The notes: generated by a model from the letters alone, not told the origin. A stretch of 46,774 bases of DNA from Candidatus Mediterraneibacter faecipullorum (GCA_019119675.1 DWWO01000120.1:1-46774), one strand, 5' to 3'; shown: positions 25,040 to 35,953, counted from the first letter of the stretch. Made by a program: numbers and translations.

Positions 25040-26101
25040 ATGGAAGACAGCAGAACGAATATTGTCAGCAGAGAAAATACAGCAGAAAAGGCCGAAGACA
25101 GGATCACACTTGACTACGGAAGCGGAGGCCTGAAGACCTCGAAGCTGATCGAATCCGTCCTGCTGCCTGCATTTGACAATGACGCACTCGCCGCACTCGG
25201 AGACGGTGCAGTTCTCGATGGCAGCCAAAAGCTCGTATTTTCAACCGACAGCTTCGTCGTCTCACCGTGGAGATTCCCCGGCGGAGACATCGGCCGGCTC
25301 TCTGTGTGCGGAACTGTCAATGATCTGTGCATGGCAGGAGGAACCCCGAAATATTTAAGCCTTTCTTTCATATTAGAGGAGGGATTTCCATTCTCTGACT
25401 TTGAGAGTATCGTCTCCTCGATCGCCGAAGAAGCGAAAGAGGCCGGCGTATCTATCGTGACCGGCGATACAAAAGTCGTGGATGCCGGCAAAGGGGACGG
25501 AATCTACATCAATACCGCAGGCATCGGTTTCCAGAGAGCTGTCCTGCCCGGCAAGTCCGCCATACGTCCCGGAGACGCTGTTCTCATCAGCGGAAGTATC
25601 GGCTGTCACGGAGCCGCTGTCATGATGGCCCGCTCCGGACTGCTGCGCGAAGACAGTCCTCTCGTCTCCGACTGCCGGCCCCTGCACCGGATCAGCGCAG
25701 CGGCTCTCGACGCCGCAGGCAATGATTCCATACGCATCCTGCGCGATCCGACGAGAGGAGGAGTCGCCACGACGCTCAATGAATTTACAGAACAGATACC
25801 TTTTTCCATCGAACTGGATCAATCGGCTCTTCCCGTCGATCCGGCAGTAGAGGCAGCCTGCGATATGCTCGGCCTCGATCCCCTCTACTGCGCCTGCGAA
25901 GGGCGGATGCTGACAGTGTGCGCCCCGGAGACAGCCGGAGACATCCTCGATGCCATACGGAAAGTTCCCGGCGGAGAAAACGCTGCACAGATCGGAACCG
26001 TGACAGAAGACATGCCCGGGAAAGTTCTCCTGAAAACTCCCATCGGCGGCAGAAGGATCCTCGCAAAACTAAGTGGCATGCAACTCCCGAGGATATGTTA
26101 A
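25040..26101 (+). CDS. hypE: Carbamoyl-dehydratase HypE
   Basis: 353 residues from ATG 25040, preferred over GTG 25031 because GAGGTG precedes it at a normal distance. Family of PurM-like ATP-binding proteins: DYGSGGLKTSKLI, GDGAVLDGS, STDSFVVSPWRFPGGDIGRL, GTVNDLCMAGG, VTGDTKVV, DPTRGGVATTLNE. It ends in PRIC, the C-terminal cysteine that receives the carbamoyl group and is dehydrated to thiocyanate. It closes the hyp operon; no terminator is obvious, and a structured repeat region starts about 30 bp later. Confidence 0.95.
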   Translation: MEDSRTNIVSRENTAEKAEDRITLDYGSGGLKTSKLIESVLLPAFDNDALAALGDGAVLDGSQKLVFSTDSFVVSPWRFPGGDIGRLSVCGTVNDLCMAGGTPKYLSLSFILEEGFPFSDFESIVSSIAEEAKEAGVSIVTGDTKVVDAGKGDGIYINTAGIGFQRAVLPGKSAIRPGDAVLISGSIGCHGAAVMMARSGLLREDSPLVSDCRPLHRISAAALDAAGNDSIRILRDPTRGGVATTLNEFTEQIPFSIELDQSALPVDPAVEAACDMLGLDPLYCACEGRMLTVCAPETAGDILDAIRKVPGGENAAQIGTVTEDMPGKVLLKTPIGGRRILAKLSGMQLPRIC

Positions 26102-26128
26102 ACCAGAAAGACATGCGGTGGGATTATT

Positions 26129-26470
26129 GGTAGACGTCACGCAAGTTTACTTGCAGCTGACGTCTAACGATAAGACCAGTATATGGCGCACGCCATACAG
26201 TGAGAAACGTCCTGCAGGGACGGTTCGAACTGCCGCATGGCTTAGTTCACCATTCGTTGCAAGCTCGCTTGCAAATATCCAATGGCAGCAATTCCGCTAT
26301 ATGGCGGACGCCATACAGCGAGAGGACGCCTGTCAGGGCGAACTCGAGCTGCTGCATGGCAGACGGACGGCTAGAAAAACCAATGCGGTAAAAATTGCGA
26401 CAGACGTCACGCAAGCTCGCTTGCAAGTGATAGCTAGCGGTAATTCTGCTATATGGCGGACGCCAGTGAA
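26129..26470. repeat. Array of about 2.5 diverged multi-hairpin repeat units in a 528-bp gene-free stretch
   Basis: Between hypE and the DUF4143 gene no credible gene is seen, but three modules recur in order. Module 1 is GCAAG(C) facing (G)CTTGC: 26141-26154, 26257-26274 and 26411-26424. Module 2 is TATGGCG facing CGCCATA: 26182-26197, 26300-26315 and a partial copy at 26452-26465. Module 3 is CGTCC/GGACG at 26208-26222 and CGCC/GGCG at 26327-26340. Offsets are 118 and 152 bp for modules 1 and 2, and 118 bp for module 3. The first unit has an outer stem AGACGTCA / TGACGTCT (26132-26165). In module 3 a T-A pair is replaced by C-G, a paired change that keeps the stem. Confidence 0.75.
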
Positions 26471-26554
26471 GCAGATTTGCTGAATGTAGTTCTTTTGGGA
26501 AAAACAGCAAAACAATGAGTTTAAATAATTTACCCAGACTGGAATAAATCAGTG

Positions 26555-26582
26555 ATTAAAACGGGCTGCCAGTTAAACAGCC
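26555..26582 (-). terminator. Possible terminator of the DUF4143 ATPase gene
   Basis: On the minus strand, GGCTG (26578-26582) pairs with CAGCC (26564-26568), followed by CGTTTTAATC. The stem is only 5 bp, so support is weak. Confidence 0.35.
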
Positions 26583-26629
26583 AACCTGTTACATATTTAC
26601 AATGTTCAAATTAGTCCCTGCCCGGTTTC

Positions 26630-27958
26630 CTATAAAAAAGGCACCATATAGACCGGAAGCATCAATACATCCTTATCCTTTTGCAGATCTTTCGTATAGA
26701 CCAGGTATTTCTCTGCTATACGTCCAGAATATTTTTCCGAGAATTTATCCAAAGACGCATGTGTTTTATATCCTGATGATTTTACTTCAATCGGACATAT
26801 TTTATTATTTCTTGTCAATATAAAATCTATTTCATAATTATGTCTTGTTTTCTCATTCATAAATGTATAATAGAACAGTTCATTCCCTTTTGCGGTCAAC
26901 ATCTGAGCCACTATATTTTCATACAAATATCCCAGATTAACACTCAGTTTATCACTAAGGAGTTTCTCATAAATCGAATTTTCTGTAAAATCCTTATCCT
27001 TAAATACCAGTGTTGTAAAGAGGCCGGTATCCGCCAGAAAAAGTTTAAATTTCCCAAGATTCTTATGATTTGACATACCTGTATTCGGATCATCGGCATG
27101 GTAAGCCACGTTCACTGTCTTTGAGTCTTTCAACTCTGCGATCAGCTCTAATATACTGTCCGCCCTCTCGTTTCCCAAGACACTGGACACCTGATATCTT
27201 GACGCATTTTTATTCAGTTCCGCAGGAATAGCATCAAACAGCATTGATATCCTTCCTGTAGGATCTATTTTTCTAAAATCATCTTCATAAAGATTCAAAA
27301 TATCTCTTTTCACCTGATCTACCAATCGGAAATTATTTGTCCGAAGATATTCGTCAACCGCCTGAGGCATCCCTCCGATCAGCATATACAGCCTGAAATC
27401 CCGCATCAGTTTTCGGTTCATCTGTTCCCCTACTGCTTTCCGGTTAGAAAATGCGTTGCGCAGTAGCTTTGTAGTCGTCTCATCGCCTATTGCCCATAAG
27501 AACTCTTCGTAGTCCATCGGATACATACTGATCTTACGTTCCTCACTTGGAATAAGGATATCTTTAACATTTTTTCTGATTGAAATAAGAGAGCCTGTTT
27601 CTATATAATCATATCTTCCATCTTTTACAAGAGCCTTTATTGCCTGCCGCGCCATGGGAAACAACTGTACTTCATCAAAAATGATCAATGATCTTCTCTC
27701 AATAAGATCTGTCCTGTAGAGAAGCTGGAACTGAAGAAAAAAGAAATTCAGATCGGAAAGATCGTAAAAAAGATCTTTTACCGTCTGAGACGCAATTGAA
27801 AAATCAATGAGGATATAGCTGTCATATTCATTTTTTCCAAATGTCTCTGCTACCGTCGACTTTCCGACACGTCTGGCACCCTCAATCATCAGCGCTGTTC
27901 TGCCTTGAGATTCTTCTTTCCATTGTAATAGCCTGTCGTAAATTTTCCTTTTAAACAT
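26630..27958 (-). CDS. AAA ATPase with DUF4143 and nuclease-like C terminus
   Basis: 442 residues from ATG 27958, chosen because GAGGTG lies 8 bases upstream and a promoter stands just before; an open reading from 28033 runs through promoter repeats. N-terminal AAA domain: Walker A GARRVGKST (27-35), Walker B SLIIFDEVQLFP, sensor region ETGSLISI. The second half is DUF4143, with a restriction-nuclease-like pattern near the end (YEIDFILTRNNKICPIEVKSSG: Asp, then Glu-x-Lys). These ATPases are widespread in gut bacteria, often in several copies, and have no settled function; links to defence or addiction modules have been suggested. It stands alone. Codon use is more AT-rich than that of the neighbouring hyp and ABC genes, which suggests horizontal acquisition. 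Confidence 0.85.
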   Translation of the reverse strand: MFKRKIYDRLLQWKEESQGRTALMIEGARRVGKSTVAETFGKNEYDSYILIDFSIASQTVKDLFYDLSDLNFFFLQFQLLYRTDLIERRSLIIFDEVQLFPMARQAIKALVKDGRYDYIETGSLISIRKNVKDILIPSEERKISMYPMDYEEFLWAIGDETTTKLLRNAFSNRKAVGEQMNRKLMRDFRLYMLIGGMPQAVDEYLRTNNFRLVDQVKRDILNLYEDDFRKIDPTGRISMLFDAIPAELNKNASRYQVSSVLGNERADSILELIAELKDSKTVNVAYHADDPNTGMSNHKNLGKFKLFLADTGLFTTLVFKDKDFTENSIYEKLLSDKLSVNLGYLYENIVAQMLTAKGNELFYYTFMNEKTRHNYEIDFILTRNNKICPIEVKSSGYKTHASLDKFSEKYSGRIAEKYLVYTKDLQKDKDVLMLPVYMVPFL

Positions 27959-27980
27959 TGCTTTTTCACCTCTTTCTCTT

Positions 27981-28009
27981 AGTATATACAAAATCGTCAT
28001 TTTTATCAA
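27981..28009 (-). promoter_or_regulatory. Promoter of the DUF4143 gene
   Basis: Minus strand: TTGATA (28004-28009), 17-bp spacer, TATACT (27981-27986), 23 bp upstream of the start codon. The spacer is almost entirely occupied by the first copy of the 16-bp repeat (27989-28004). Confidence 0.65.
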
Positions 28010-28070
28010 TTGGATTTTCCGCAAAATCGTCATTTTTATTTTGCATATTTCCTACAAAATCGTCATTTTT
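27989..28070. repeat. Three identical 16-bp motifs at exact 33-bp spacing, candidate operator array
   Basis: CAAAATCGTCATTTTT occurs without mismatch at 27989-28004, 28022-28037 and 28055-28070. Each copy has AAAAT/ATTTT ends, so it is partly palindromic. The 33-bp step is close to three helical turns, putting all copies on one DNA face. The first copy fills the spacer of the DUF4143 promoter, as expected for a repressor site. Confidence 0.75.
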
Positions 28071-28115
28071 GAAATAATCTTACACAGGTTAGCTGTTATC
28101 ACTCATAACGCAGAA

Positions 28116-28156
28116 AGAGGAAGCGTCAGCTCATTATAAAGCTGACATCTTCCTCT
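28116..28156 (-). terminator. Hairpin at the end of the ABC exporter operon
   Basis: AGAGGAAG-GTCAGCT (28116-28131) pairs with AGCTGAC-CTTCCTCT (28140-28156), with a small internal mismatch and an 8-base loop. It lies about 90 bp beyond the stop of the last exporter gene. The T tract on the minus strand is short, so it may be a weak terminator or mRNA-stabilising hairpin. Confidence 0.5.
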
Positions 28157-28242
28157 CATAGTCTCAGTCCCGAGCTGCCGGTAATTTTCCAAACACCTTA
28201 AGTGTCTCGTCCCGATTCCCACCGTGTCGGTTTTTTCATGAT

Positions 28243-29934
28243 TTATGAAATCCTCCCGTTATCCATCTCATACACGACATCTGCCAGGTTCATTGTCGAT
28301 TTCCTGTGGGATACGAGAAGCACGGTCTTATCCCCCTTACCTTCTTTCAGGGATTTCAGGATAATCCCCTCATTTAGGGAATCCAGATTACTGGTCGGCT
28401 CATCCAGAAGGATAAACGGCGCGTCATGCAGAAACGCTCTGGCGATCCCGATCCTCTGCTTCTCTCCGCCGGATAACGTATCTCCCAGTTCTCCGACCTC
28501 TGTATCATATCCTTTCGGCAGTGTCATGATAAAGTCATGGATGGAAGCTTTCTTTGCCGCCTCCATGATCTCTTCCCGCGACGCTCCGGGCTTTCCTACA
28601 GCGATATTGTTGGCAATGGAATCGTGGAACAGGACGGTCTCCTGAGTCACATAAGATTCCATCTCACGCAAGTCTGAAGTATTGATCCCCCGTACATCCC
28701 GTCCTGAGATCAGGATCTGCCCGCCCTGTACATCCCAGAAACGCATCAGGAGCTTCAGAAGCGTGGATTTTCCGGACCCGCTGGCGCCGTGGATGCCAAT
28801 AACCTTTCCTTTCGGTATCCGGATGGAGTAATCCTTCAGGATCTGTTCCTCTTCATATGCAAAATCAATATTGTCGGCCTCTGCATCGGCAAAAGAAAGA
28901 CTCTCCGCGCCTGACACTTCCTCAACCTTCGGCTCTTCCTCAAGGATAGCCAGCACACGCTCTCCGCTTGCCAGAGTCTGGTTCAGGTTGTTAGACAGGC
29001 TCGCAAGGGCGGTCACGGGCCCAAAGGAACCCATCATGGCAATGGTGCACACCAACATACCGGTAAGATCCACGCTCCCCGTCTGCCTCAGTGCGATCAT
29101 CAGGAACAGCATGGCAAAGGAGAACAGAAGGATCACCAGATTGGTCACCGATCTCTGGGACGCTTCCAGCTTGTTCAGCCCTTTCTGCACTCCGCCGAGC
29201 CGGTCCGAACGTTCCGCCATTTCTTTCCTTCTCTTCTCACCCTGACGGTACTGGATCGTCTCGTCCAGTCCCCGGAGAGAATCCAGGATAAAACTGTTCA
29301 AGTCACCGAACCCGTTCCTGAATTCCATCCCCTTATCCGCTCCCCTTTTCCCAAAGAACAGAGGAATCACTGCTCCGACCACCAGATAGCCTGCCAGTGC
29401 GAGGATTGCCGCAACGGGCGAGATCCGGCCGATAAACAGGACCATCACAAGGGATGTCAGAACTGCGATAGCGATAGGCGAGATCGTATGGGCATAAAAG
29501 ACTTCCAGAAGCTCGATATCCGAGGTGATAACTGAGATCAGGTTTCCCTTGTCCCTGCCTTCCAGTTTCGCCGGACAGAGCTTCCTGAGAGCAGCAAACA
29601 CCTTATGCCGTATGATCGCCAACAGCTTAAATGCAATAAAATGGTTACAGTATTGTTCTCCGTAATGGAGAATCCCCCGCATCACTGCCATCACCACCAG
29701 TGCGATGAACAGAGTCTCCGGTTCCATGACCGTCCCAAGCAGAATATGCATCAGCCCGTATCCTGCAAGGATCGTAAGGAAAATGGCACACAGATATCCG
29801 GCCGTTCCGAGCACGATAGCAAGGATCATCACCGGAAGGAGCGGCTTCACCAGTCCGATGAGCTGCCCCATGATACGGATACCGCTGCGGCGTGTATTTC
29901 CGCTCTTTGCTGCATCTGTCTTCTCTTTGCTCAT
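28243..29934 (-). CDS. ABC exporter half-transporter, CydC-like
   Basis: 563 residues: six-helix membrane domain (about 20-310) fused to an ATPase domain. Walker A GASGSGKST, Q-loop YVTQETVLF, signature LSGGEKQRI, Walker B FILLDEPTS, switch His LLVSHRKS. Overall similarity is to CydC and related thiol or peptide exporters, although no cytochrome bd genes are nearby. It overlaps its partner gene by 4 bp (ATGA), so the two products probably form a heterodimer. Substrate is not known. All ATPase motifs of this half look intact, including Glu after Walker B Asp. Confidence 0.85.
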   Translation of the reverse strand: MSKEKTDAAKSGNTRRSGIRIMGQLIGLVKPLLPVMILAIVLGTAGYLCAIFLTILAGYGLMHILLGTVMEPETLFIALVVMAVMRGILHYGEQYCNHFIAFKLLAIIRHKVFAALRKLCPAKLEGRDKGNLISVITSDIELLEVFYAHTISPIAIAVLTSLVMVLFIGRISPVAAILALAGYLVVGAVIPLFFGKRGADKGMEFRNGFGDLNSFILDSLRGLDETIQYRQGEKRRKEMAERSDRLGGVQKGLNKLEASQRSVTNLVILLFSFAMLFLMIALRQTGSVDLTGMLVCTIAMMGSFGPVTALASLSNNLNQTLASGERVLAILEEEPKVEEVSGAESLSFADAEADNIDFAYEEEQILKDYSIRIPKGKVIGIHGASGSGKSTLLKLLMRFWDVQGGQILISGRDVRGINTSDLREMESYVTQETVLFHDSIANNIAVGKPGASREEIMEAAKKASIHDFIMTLPKGYDTEVGELGDTLSGGEKQRIGIARAFLHDAPFILLDEPTSNLDSLNEGIILKSLKEGKGDKTVLLVSHRKSTMNLADVVYEMDNGRIS

Positions 29935-31667
29935 GCCGTCGCCTCCTTTCCATACTGCTCCAGTTCCATCTGTGACCGGTACAGATTTGCATAATCTCCA
30001 TTCTGCTCCATCAGCGCTTCATGGGTGCCGGTCTCCGCGATACCGCCGTCCTTCATCATATAGATCCGGTCTGACTTCACTACATTAGCAAGGCGGTGGG
30101 ATATCAGGATAATAGTCTTCGTTTCTGCCAGTGTGTGGATCACATCCATGATCATCTCTTCGCTCTCCGCATCAATATTCGAGGTCGCCTCGTCAAAGAT
30201 ATAGACCGGTGTGTCATGAAGAAGCGCCCTCGCGATGGCAAGCCTCTGGCACTGTCCGCCGGAGAAGTTGCTCCCTCTCTCCAGAATTGGTGTGGCAAGT
30301 CCCTGCTGCGCCTGCAGGAATCCCCACAGGTTAACCTTCTCAAGGGCTTCCTGCATCTCTTCCTCTGTGGCGTTGGGTTTTCCCATCCTCAGGTTGTCCT
30401 CCACCGTTCCCTTAAAGAGATAGCTGTTGTGACTGACCAGAGTGATCTGGTCCATCAGACTGCTTTCCTGTATATCAGAAAGCTCTCTTCCTTCGACAGT
30501 CACACTTCCTGTATATCCGTGGTTTCTGCCCATAAGGATCGCTGCTGTCGTACTCTTGCCGCATCCCGAAGTCCCTACAATAGAGGTGAAACTTCCCGCC
30601 GGGAATCCCATATTGACCCCTTTCAATATCTCCCTGTCCACTTCGTAGGAGAAATGCACGTCCGAGAACTCAATATCCATCGCCTTACCGGTAAGGGTCT
30701 GTGACTTTTCTTCCGGTTCCGGCAGGTCGAGCAGCGCGAAGATCTTATCGCTTGCCGCCATCCCATTCATAGCGATATGGAAGAACGATCCCAGAAGCCG
30801 CAGTGGAATGAAAAATTCCGATGCCAGCAGGATCAGCATCAGCGCCCCATGGACACTTAAATTTCCTGTCATAAACTGGGTAAGTGTCACGATCATCCCC
30901 ACCGCAGCGCCCCCGTAGGCGATGATATCCATTACACTGGTGGAGTTGAGCTGCATGGTCAGTACCTTCATGGTAATCTGACGGAACCTCTGGGATTCCT
31001 CATCCATCTCCTCCGCTTTCTTCTCGTCCGAGCGGTAGATTTTCAATGTCGTCAGCCCCTGCAGGTTCTCAAGAAAGCTGTCGCCCAGTTCCGTATAGAT
31101 CCCCCAGTATTTGTTCAGGAGTTTCTTCGCGATCTTCTGAACCGCGACAATGGAAACGGGGATCAGCGGCACACAGATGAGCAGGACTAGGCTTGCCTGC
31201 CAGTTTACAAAGGACAGGATAACAAACAATGTCACTGGCGCAAGCAGGCTGTAGAAGAGCTGAGCGAGATATTTCCCGAAATAGGTCTCAAGCTGTTCCA
31301 CTCCCTCCGCCGCCATCTGAACCACTTCAGAAGTCGTTACTTTTTCTCTGTAGGCTGCCCCGAGACGGAGCAGTTTACTGTAGATTTTGTCCCTCAGAAT
31401 CCGCTTTACATCCACACTGGCGCGGTAAGACGCATGAGACGCCTGCCTGTCACAGACAAATCGCAGGATCAGCGCCACAAGCACCAACACACCATAGCCG
31501 GCCGCCGCCCGGGGTGTTACCTCCCGGAACAGCGCCGTCTCCAGGAGCATGGATGCACTGTAGATCATCACGACCTGACAGAGCAGGGCAAGCCACTGCC
31601 AGACCACCTGATAAATGATATATTTCTTTGCGTGGGATAAAAGTCCCACGAGTCGTTTCTTGATCAT
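29931..31667 (-). CDS. ABC exporter half-transporter, CydD-like
   Basis: 578 residues from ATG 31667, chosen over a GTG reading at 31712 because AGAGGA lies right before it. Six-helix membrane domain, then ATPase domain: Walker A GTSGCGKST, Q-loop LVSHNSYLF, signature FSGGQCQRLA, Walker B VYIFDEATS, switch His LISHRLA. The Q-loop carries His-Asn in place of the usual Gln, so this half may hydrolyse ATP poorly, common in heterodimeric exporters. Membrane-domain pieces such as VEQLETYFGKYLAQLFYSL and LENLQGLTTLKIY resemble CydD. Together with its partner it would export small molecules, possibly thiols or haem-related compounds; this is inference. Confidence 0.85.
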   Translation of the reverse strand: MIKKRLVGLLSHAKKYIIYQVVWQWLALLCQVVMIYSASMLLETALFREVTPRAAAGYGVLVLVALILRFVCDRQASHASYRASVDVKRILRDKIYSKLLRLGAAYREKVTTSEVVQMAAEGVEQLETYFGKYLAQLFYSLLAPVTLFVILSFVNWQASLVLLICVPLIPVSIVAVQKIAKKLLNKYWGIYTELGDSFLENLQGLTTLKIYRSDEKKAEEMDEESQRFRQITMKVLTMQLNSTSVMDIIAYGGAAVGMIVTLTQFMTGNLSVHGALMLILLASEFFIPLRLLGSFFHIAMNGMAASDKIFALLDLPEPEEKSQTLTGKAMDIEFSDVHFSYEVDREILKGVNMGFPAGSFTSIVGTSGCGKSTTAAILMGRNHGYTGSVTVEGRELSDIQESSLMDQITLVSHNSYLFKGTVEDNLRMGKPNATEEEMQEALEKVNLWGFLQAQQGLATPILERGSNFSGGQCQRLAIARALLHDTPVYIFDEATSNIDAESEEMIMDVIHTLAETKTIILISHRLANVVKSDRIYMMKDGGIAETGTHEALMEQNGDYANLYRSQMELEQYGKEATA

Positions 31668-31769
31668 AGTATCCTCTCTTACTTCTGTTTTTTCTTCTCT
31701 CTTACGCTGCACACCACATGCCAGACGGCAAGGATCGGATGATAAAGAAGCATCCGCAGTCCGGGCACA

Positions 31770-32186
31770 TCATCCTTCCGTCTCAGGTATGCGGTTCTGC
31801 CCCGCCGGGACGGTTCGTATTCGTGTGAAGAAGTACACGTATTTAAACAGGATCAGAAAAATGATAAATACCCTGCCGTACACATTCTGCATTGCCAGAA
31901 ATGCCAGAAGCAGCATACAGGAAGCCGGGATCAGCAGGCTGAATTTCGTTTTCAGGGTCATAGTCCGGTTCTCCACGAAGCTCTCCAGATGTTTCTTATA
32001 TAATTTTGTGCCCGTAAACCACCTGTGGAACCTCGCAGAGCCTTTTGCCAGGCAAAAAGACGCCAGAAGCAGAAAAGGTGTCGTCGGGAGTACCGGAAGC
32101 ACGACGCCCACCGCGCCAAGTCCCATAGCGAGGAAACCGATCAACAGCCACACGATCCGTACGAGATTCTTTTTCTGATTTTTCAT
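31770..32186 (-). CDS. DUF454 (YbaN-like) inner membrane protein
   Basis: 138 residues with hydrophobic segments at about 8-45 and 85-120. The DUF454 signature is complete: LGAVGVVLPVLPTTPFLLLASFCLAKGSARFHRWF, then KLYKKHLESFVENRTMTLKTK. Function is unknown in the family. It is the first gene downstream of the promoter at 32283-32312, 102 bp ahead of the ABC exporter pair, and is likely cotranscribed with it. In some bacteria DUF454 genes sit near haem or redox genes. Confidence 0.85.
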   Translation of the reverse strand: MKNQKKNLVRIVWLLIGFLAMGLGAVGVVLPVLPTTPFLLLASFCLAKGSARFHRWFTGTKLYKKHLESFVENRTMTLKTKFSLLIPASCMLLLAFLAMQNVYGRVFIIFLILFKYVYFFTRIRTVPAGQNRIPETEG

Positions 32187-32251
32187 AAAATACGTTCCTT
32201 TCTTGAAGTCTTAATGTCCACGCCTTGATCTGTCGCGATCCGGCGCATATA

Positions 32252-32267
32252 GTTAGTACATGCTAAC
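32252..32267. promoter_or_regulatory. Imperfect palindrome downstream of the DUF454/ABC promoter, candidate MarR operator
   Basis: GTTAGTACATGCTAAC has 5-bp perfect arms (GTTAG/CTAAC). It lies about 15 bp beyond the -10 of the minus-strand promoter, in the gap shared with the divergent marR gene. The position suits repression of the exporter operon. Confidence 0.45.
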
Positions 32268-32282
32268 CAAACAGCATATTCT

Positions 32283-32312
32283 GATATACCATGACTCCAC
32301 TCCCGTTGTCAA
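32283..32312 (-). promoter_or_regulatory. Promoter of the DUF454/ABC exporter operon
   Basis: Minus strand: perfect TTGACA (32307-32312), 18-bp spacer, TATATC (32283-32288), about 95 bp upstream of the DUF454 start. Confidence 0.55.
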
Positions 32313-32368
32313 GAATTATTCTCAAAATTGATCATAAAATTGAGAATTTTTTTCAATTTTCGTTTTCC

Positions 32369-32397
32369 TTGAAATACCAGATCCGCTGATGTATAAT
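32369..32397 (+). promoter_or_regulatory. Promoter of the marR-type gene
   Basis: TTGAAA (32369-32374), 17-bp spacer, perfect TATAAT (32392-32397), 32 bp upstream of ATG 32430. The ribosome site AAGGAG is embedded between two TAATTA words (about 32411-32428), which could form an overlapping AT-rich operator. Confidence 0.65.
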
Positions 32398-32429
32398 TTA
32401 TTAAGGATTTACTAATTAAGGAGTTAATT

Positions 32430-32882
32430 ATGAGCAGTGAATTGAGAGAACAGTTTTTTACATCCATCGTTCATTTCAGAAAACTGGAGTCCACTTTCTC
32501 CTCAGAATGTGAGATGCAGATGAATGAGATGGTCATTCTTCAGAGTATTGCCGGCACATGCTGTAAGGAATGTCCATGCATGAATCTGGACGTGCCGAAG
32601 ATGCAGAAGAAGCTGAACATCTCAAAGCCCGCTATCTCTTACATATTGAATACACTGGAAAAAAAGAAATATATCACCCGTGAGATCGACGCAAAAGACC
32701 GGCGTAAGGTATCCATCAGCGCCACTCCGGAAGGAAAGGCAGCTGCTGAGCAGTCAAAGAAGAAATTCGATGAGCTCTGGGACGAGATCCTCACACGGTT
32801 CGGGGAAGACAATATGCGGGAGCTGCTGCGGCTGATGAGAGATCTGGATGAGTTGTATGCAACTCTTTGCAACGAAAAGTAA
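32430..32882 (+). CDS. MarR-family regulator with an N-terminal cysteine cluster
   Basis: 150 residues. The winged helix-turn-helix is clear: VPKMQKKLNISKPAISYILN, then LEKKKYITREIDAKDRRKVSISATPEGK, with the Asp-Arg-Arg wing. Ahead of it are five cysteines: Cys27 and the cluster Cys44, Cys45, Cys48 and Cys50 (TCCKECPC). Such a cluster could bind a metal or respond to thiols or oxidants. It is divergent from the DUF454/ABC exporter operon, with a palindrome between them, so it likely represses that operon until its signal is present. It is monocistronic, ending at the terminator at 32915-32950. Confidence 0.88.
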   Translation: MSSELREQFFTSIVHFRKLESTFSSECEMQMNEMVILQSIAGTCCKECPCMNLDVPKMQKKLNISKPAISYILNTLEKKKYITREIDAKDRRKVSISATPEGKAAAEQSKKKFDELWDEILTRFGEDNMRELLRLMRDLDELYATLCNEK

Positions 32883-32914
32883 CAGTGGGATGATATCTTT
32901 CGCTTCGAAACTAC

Positions 32915-32950
32915 AGAACCCCCAGGGAGACAATCCTTGGGGGTTCTTTT
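32915..32950 (+). terminator. Rho-independent terminator of the marR-type gene
   Basis: AGAACCCCCA (32915-32924) pairs with TGGGGGTTCT (32938-32947), followed by a T run. The lower 10 pairs match perfectly; the loop region can add two more. Confidence 0.85.
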
Positions 32951-32970
32951 AAATAAGCCGCCTTCCTCAT

Positions 32971-35584
<2,614 letters not shown>

Positions 35585-35595
<11 letters not shown>

Positions 35596-35953
35596 GCGTA
35601 CACACCTCCTTTTCCATCACGGCAATATCATCCCGCAGTTTCGCTGCTTCCTCATAATTCTCCGTCTCGGCGGCCTCCGTAAGCCGTATCCGAAGCGCTG
35701 CCAGTCTGCGGCGCCGGATCAGCCCCGGTACTGCCTTTTCAGGAAATGCGCGGTCTCCCAGATGTCTCGGATCGCGCTTGCCCGGCCACCATCCCGTGTA
35801 ATTCTTAAATTCCTCCGTCTTTCCCGTTGCAGCGGCCTGATTCCACATTTTCTGCAGACAATCGGCGCATACCGGAACCTGATAGACCGTCCCCATCCAG
35901 TTTATGTAAAATACTCTGTCTACCCTGTCTTTATTACAAAATTGGCATTTCAT
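35585..35953 (-). CDS. McsA-like zinc-finger/UVR-motif protein
   Basis: 122 residues. N-terminal CQFC (Cys3, Cys6) and CADC form a treble-clef-like zinc site, followed by a middle region and a C-terminal UVR helix (RLTEAAETENYEEAAKLRDD) of the type found in McsA, UvrB and ClpC. McsA normally activates the arginine kinase McsB and tunes ClpC. Here the gene precedes clpC, but ctsR and mcsB are absent next to it, so the canonical four-gene operon is reduced to two. It is probably a ClpC adaptor. Ribosome site GAGGTG lies upstream of ATG 35953. Confidence 0.75.

Noticed and set aside
26073-26483. A 136-codon plus-strand frame across the repeat array, with repeated DVTQ and IWRTP words
   Set aside because: It overlaps the end of hypE, has no ribosome site, and its peptide repeats follow from the DNA repeat. 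It is judged a chance frame that could be mis-annotated.
27959-28033. A 25-residue N-terminal extension of the DUF4143 ATPase
   Set aside because: It runs through the promoter and operator repeats; ATG 27958 has a good ribosome site and starts the usual MFKRK sequence.
27989-28070. The three 16-bp repeats as a small CRISPR array
   Set aside because: Repeats are shorter than CRISPR repeats, spacers are 17 bp and AT-rich, no cas genes are present, and the first copy fits a promoter spacer.
28202-28235. CCGA-TCGG followed by TTTTTT as a plus-strand terminator
   Set aside because: The stem is only four pairs and no plus-strand gene ends nearby.
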